6,797 bases of DNA, taken from contig WLND01000092.1 of the NCBI GenBank assembly GCA_009726075.1, positions 1-6,797 of the forward strand, in the 5' to 3' direction. Positions within the stretch are counted from its first letter, which is position 1. Each line of letters begins with the position of its first letter. Made by a program: the position numbers and the translations under genes. Source of the stretch: Actinomycetota bacterium. Lineage in GTDB: Bacteria > Actinomycetota > Actinomycetes > S36-B12. Below the pieces are notes generated by a model. The model did not search any database. It was not told where the DNA came from and saw only the letters and a program-made list of their open reading frames with translations. Below, piece after piece: positions 6,733-6,797 of this stretch.

Positions 6733-6797
6733 CCTCGGTATTGAAAATGCCGGATCTCCCGGGCTGCGCACGCCCGATGGTGAGGCGAGCCACCCCG

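Larger units (their letters stand above)
6625..6797. other. Non-coding leader of the operon, no gene supported
   Basis: No open frame here has family features, a ribosome-binding site or a sensible length on either strand. The region precedes the first gene of the minus-strand operon, so its promoter is expected here. A locally AT-richer stretch (about 6707-6750) stands out from the GC-rich surroundings, but I could not pair convincing -35 and -10 hexamers at normal spacing for the minus strand. A plus-strand frame opens with ATG at 6748 and runs off the edge after 17 codons. It has no visible Shine-Dalgarno, so I do not call it a gene. Confidence 0.45.

Noticed and set aside
6707..6760. Promoter hexamers in the AT-richer leader (TATCCT and TTGAAA on plus; GATAGC and TATTGC on minus)
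   Set aside because: None pairs with a plausible partner hexamer at 16-19 bp spacing, so I do not place a promoter.
6748..6797. Possible plus-strand gene starting at the right edge
   Set aside because: Only 17 codons are visible before the edge, with no Shine-Dalgarno and no recognisable sequence; it cannot be told from chance.
1..6797. Mobile elements, CRISPR arrays, tRNA or rRNA genes, defence or biosynthetic modules
   Set aside because: No terminal repeats, transposase or integrase motifs, spaced direct repeats, RNA-gene signatures or accessory-type genes were found. The window is almost fully occupied by housekeeping genes.

Overview
This window reads as an ordinary core-chromosome segment of a GC-rich (roughly two-thirds GC by eye) Actinomycetota bacterium. 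Three things point there. The replicative polymerase is a DnaE1-type alpha subunit with a complete metal-binding PHP site. A small membrane protein resembles the actinobacterial DUF2567 family. The order DksA/TraR-like protein, lspA, rluD, then dnaE further on is, from memory, one seen in actinobacteria such as Streptomyces and, in part, Mycobacterium. I cannot assign a genus.

Layout: at the left edge a single plus-strand gene encodes a YbaK/EbsC-type Cys-tRNA(Pro) deacylase (3-497). Everything else is on the minus strand and is transcribed right to left: a DksA/TraR-type C4 zinc-finger protein (6624-6028), lspA (5985-5473), an RluA/RluD-family pseudouridine synthase (5476-4544), dnaE (4522-986) and a four-helix DUF2567-like membrane protein (984-445). 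The spacing is 42 bp, a 4-bp ATGA overlap, 21 bp and 1 bp, so the five genes probably form one operon. The last minus-strand gene and the deacylase meet tail to tail and overlap by 53 bp, leaving no room for an intergenic terminator.

The right edge (6625-6797) has no gene I can support. It probably holds the operon's control region and contains an AT-richer imperfect inverted repeat, but I find no convincing promoter hexamers.

Functionally, the cluster combines stringent-response-type transcription control (DksA/TraR-like), lipoprotein maturation (LspA), rRNA modification (pseudouridine synthase) and chromosome replication (DnaE), next to translation quality control (YbaK). I see no mobile element, CRISPR array, RNA gene, prophage or defence module. 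The findings are modest: architectural overlaps, a variant DksA tip motif, a lysine-rich tail with an in-frame 18-bp tandem repeat, an intact PHP proofreading site with a consensus-like clamp-binding motif, and the upstream inverted repeat. I found nothing that supports a new biological system here.
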